Assembly: GCF_003287275.1 (NCBI RefSeq) | Contig: NZ_QEVW01000005.1 | Span: forward strand, 744,001 to 808,000 | Direction: 5' to 3' | DNA length: 64,000 nucleotides | Source of the DNA: Paenibacillus taichungensis | GTDB lineage: Bacteria > Bacillota > Bacilli > Paenibacillales > Paenibacillaceae | Position numbers and translations under genes: made by a program | The notes under the pieces: model-generated | Told to the model about the DNA's origin: nothing | What the model saw: the letters and a program-made list of their open reading frames with translations, nothing else | Databases searched by the model: none | Shown here: one piece after another, positions 62,912 through 64,000 of the stretch | How the letters are laid out: each line of letters begins with the position of its first letter | Numbering within the stretch: the stretch's first letter is position 1

Positions 62912-63043
62912 CATATGCCTCCTTATTGTTGCATGCTATGCCCTGAGCGGAGCTGGTTATGTCTCTCCTGCCCAAGTCTGCCCTCATTATAAAGACCGAA
63001 TAGAGCATTTTCCATGCAACGATCTTCCGATCCATAACGCGAT

Positions 63044-64000
63044 TTAACTCAACTTAATCTTGTAAGTACGTCCTGCAGATGTAGGGAAAATTATGATATT
63101 TGAATCGGTGTCCTCCGTTTCAACCACGCTGCCTTCAAGCATTACCATAATTGGGCCTTCACCTCTAAGCACACAGTCCCGGCCCAGGTGTGAAGTTATA
63201 TACGCTTCTTCAAGTTGTCCGTTGTCCCACCGGATGCTGACCTCAAATCCACCTCGGGCACGCAGACCGGAAACGCTGCCCTGCTGCCAAGCATCCGGCA
63301 ATGCAGGCAGCAGTTCCATATAAGGACGGTGAGATTGCAGCAGCATCTCAGCTATCCCGGCAGAGGCCGCGAAGTTGCCGTCGATCTGAAACGGAGGATG
63401 TGCGCCCAGAAGATTCGGATATACACCGCCATGGTTGTAGTGCTCCGACGCTCCATCTCTGACGAGGCGCAGCATATTGGAGAGCAGATGCAGGGAGCGA
63501 TTTCCCTCCCTGAAACGACTCCAAAGGGCAACACGCCATCCCAGGCTCCAGCCCGTGCTTTCGTCTCCCCGTCGCTCAAGGGAGGTTCTGGCGGCGACAA
63601 ACAACTCTGGTGTCTCTTCGTCCGAAAGCTGTCGACCCGGATACACGCCTACCAGATGCGAGGTATGCCGGTGGTAAATGTCCTCATCCTCATAGTCCTT
63701 CGACCACTCCTGCAATTGGCCATATTTCCCGACTTGCAGCGGCAGAAGGCGTTCGCGGATGCTCACCAGCTCATTTCTGAAATGCAGATCCGTTCCAAGT
63801 ATTTCCGAGGCTTCAATACAGTTTGTGAGCAACTCCCAGATTAATGAGATATCCATGGTTGAACCCGGACTGACCGCTGCTACGCCTTCCGCTGTCCGGA
63901 ATTTATGCTCCGGCGAAGTCGAAGGCGAAGTCACAAGGTGACCGCTACCATCGTCAATGAGCCAGTCCAGTGCGAACAGCGCAGCTTCCTTCATTACTGG
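63044..64000 (-). CDS. GH95 glycoside hydrolase, N-terminal part beyond window
   Basis: The last 318 residues of a GH95 enzyme are visible. They contain SPSTSPEH, STMDISLIWELL, LQEWSKDYED, HRHTSHLVGVYPG, GWSLGWRVALW and FQIDGNFAASAGIAEMLLQS, all typical of the family. The reading frame continues past the right edge, so the gene starts outside. It is the second GH95 gene of the same-strand cluster, is separated by about 130 bases from the next gene, and presumably shares its transcript. It differs clearly in sequence from the other GH95 protein, so the two likely have different substrates. Confidence 0.9.
   Translation of the reverse strand, partial: PVMKEAALFALDWLIDDGSGHLVTSPSTSPEHKFRTAEGVAAVSPGSTMDISLIWELLTNCIEASEILGTDLHFRNELVSIRERLLPLQVGKYGQLQEWSKDYEDEDIYHRHTSHLVGVYPGRQLSDEETPELFVAARTSLERRGDESTGWSLGWRVALWSRFREGNRSLHLLSNMLRLVRDGASEHYNHGGVYPNLLGAHPPFQIDGNFAASAGIAEMLLQSHRPYMELLPALPDAWQQGSVSGLRARGGFEVSIRWDNGQLEEAYITSHLGRDCVLRGEGPIMVMLEGSVVETEDTDSNIIIFPTSAGRTYKIKLS

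Noticed and set aside
62928..63020. Inverted repeat GTTGCATG/CATGCAAC 77 bases apart
   Set aside because: Eight bases at this distance is compatible with chance in a 130-base gap.

Overview
The window looks like a chromosomal segment of a Paenibacillus-type Firmicute. The evidence is indirect but consistent. There are many YesM/YesN-type two-component systems, LplABC-type sugar importers without their own ATPase, a surface enzyme anchored by three SLH domains, TTG and GTG starts behind strong GGAGG sites, and homologues of Bacillus genes of unknown function (YqhH, YqhG, YqzE, YwbE, YneQ). No rRNA, tRNA, CRISPR array, insertion sequence or prophage gene was found.

Layout. (1) 1-13550, minus strand: two sugar-uptake modules. 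The left one is a sensor kinase, a response regulator and a binding lipoprotein cut by the left edge. A small orphan membrane protein (5519-6217) separates it from a complete kinase-regulator-permease-permease-lipoprotein operon. (2) 13919-33540: housekeeping and stress genes. These include an ion or organic-acid transporter, a DUF4269 protein, YwbE, an adaptor plus DHA2 efflux pump, a polysaccharide deacetylase, an aldo/keto reductase, a CPA1 Na+/H+ antiporter, a YneQ-like protein, a MarR regulator divergent from a flavodoxin-type reductase, a FAD monooxygenase, an OatA-type acyltransferase, a flavin reductase, a LysE exporter, two HAD hydrolases, a Crp/Fnr regulator and MsrA. (3) 33773-40212: the YqhH-YqhG pair, a secreted protein of unknown function, YqzE, a CwlD-type amidase and a divergent polysaccharide deacetylase. 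(4) 40289-64000: a large glycan-degradation locus.

The glycan locus is the most interesting part. It holds an AraC regulator divergent from an unusual GH95-like enzyme, a third LplABC importer, a sensor kinase, a GH36 alpha-galactosidase, a 1523-residue surface enzyme (three CBM-like domains, an alpha-galactosidase-like barrel, SLH anchor), a response regulator, a GH95 enzyme, a cytoplasmic paralogue of the surface barrel, and a second GH95 enzyme cut by the right edge. A consistent reading is that the surface enzyme trims a galactose- and/or fucose-bearing glycan at the cell wall. The LplABC system then imports oligosaccharides, energised by an ATPase encoded elsewhere, and the cytoplasmic GH36, GH95 and barrel enzymes finish the job. 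Perfect matches to the CcpA cre consensus lie upstream of the surface enzyme and of one sensor kinase, which suggests carbon catabolite control. The actual glycan is not known from sequence.
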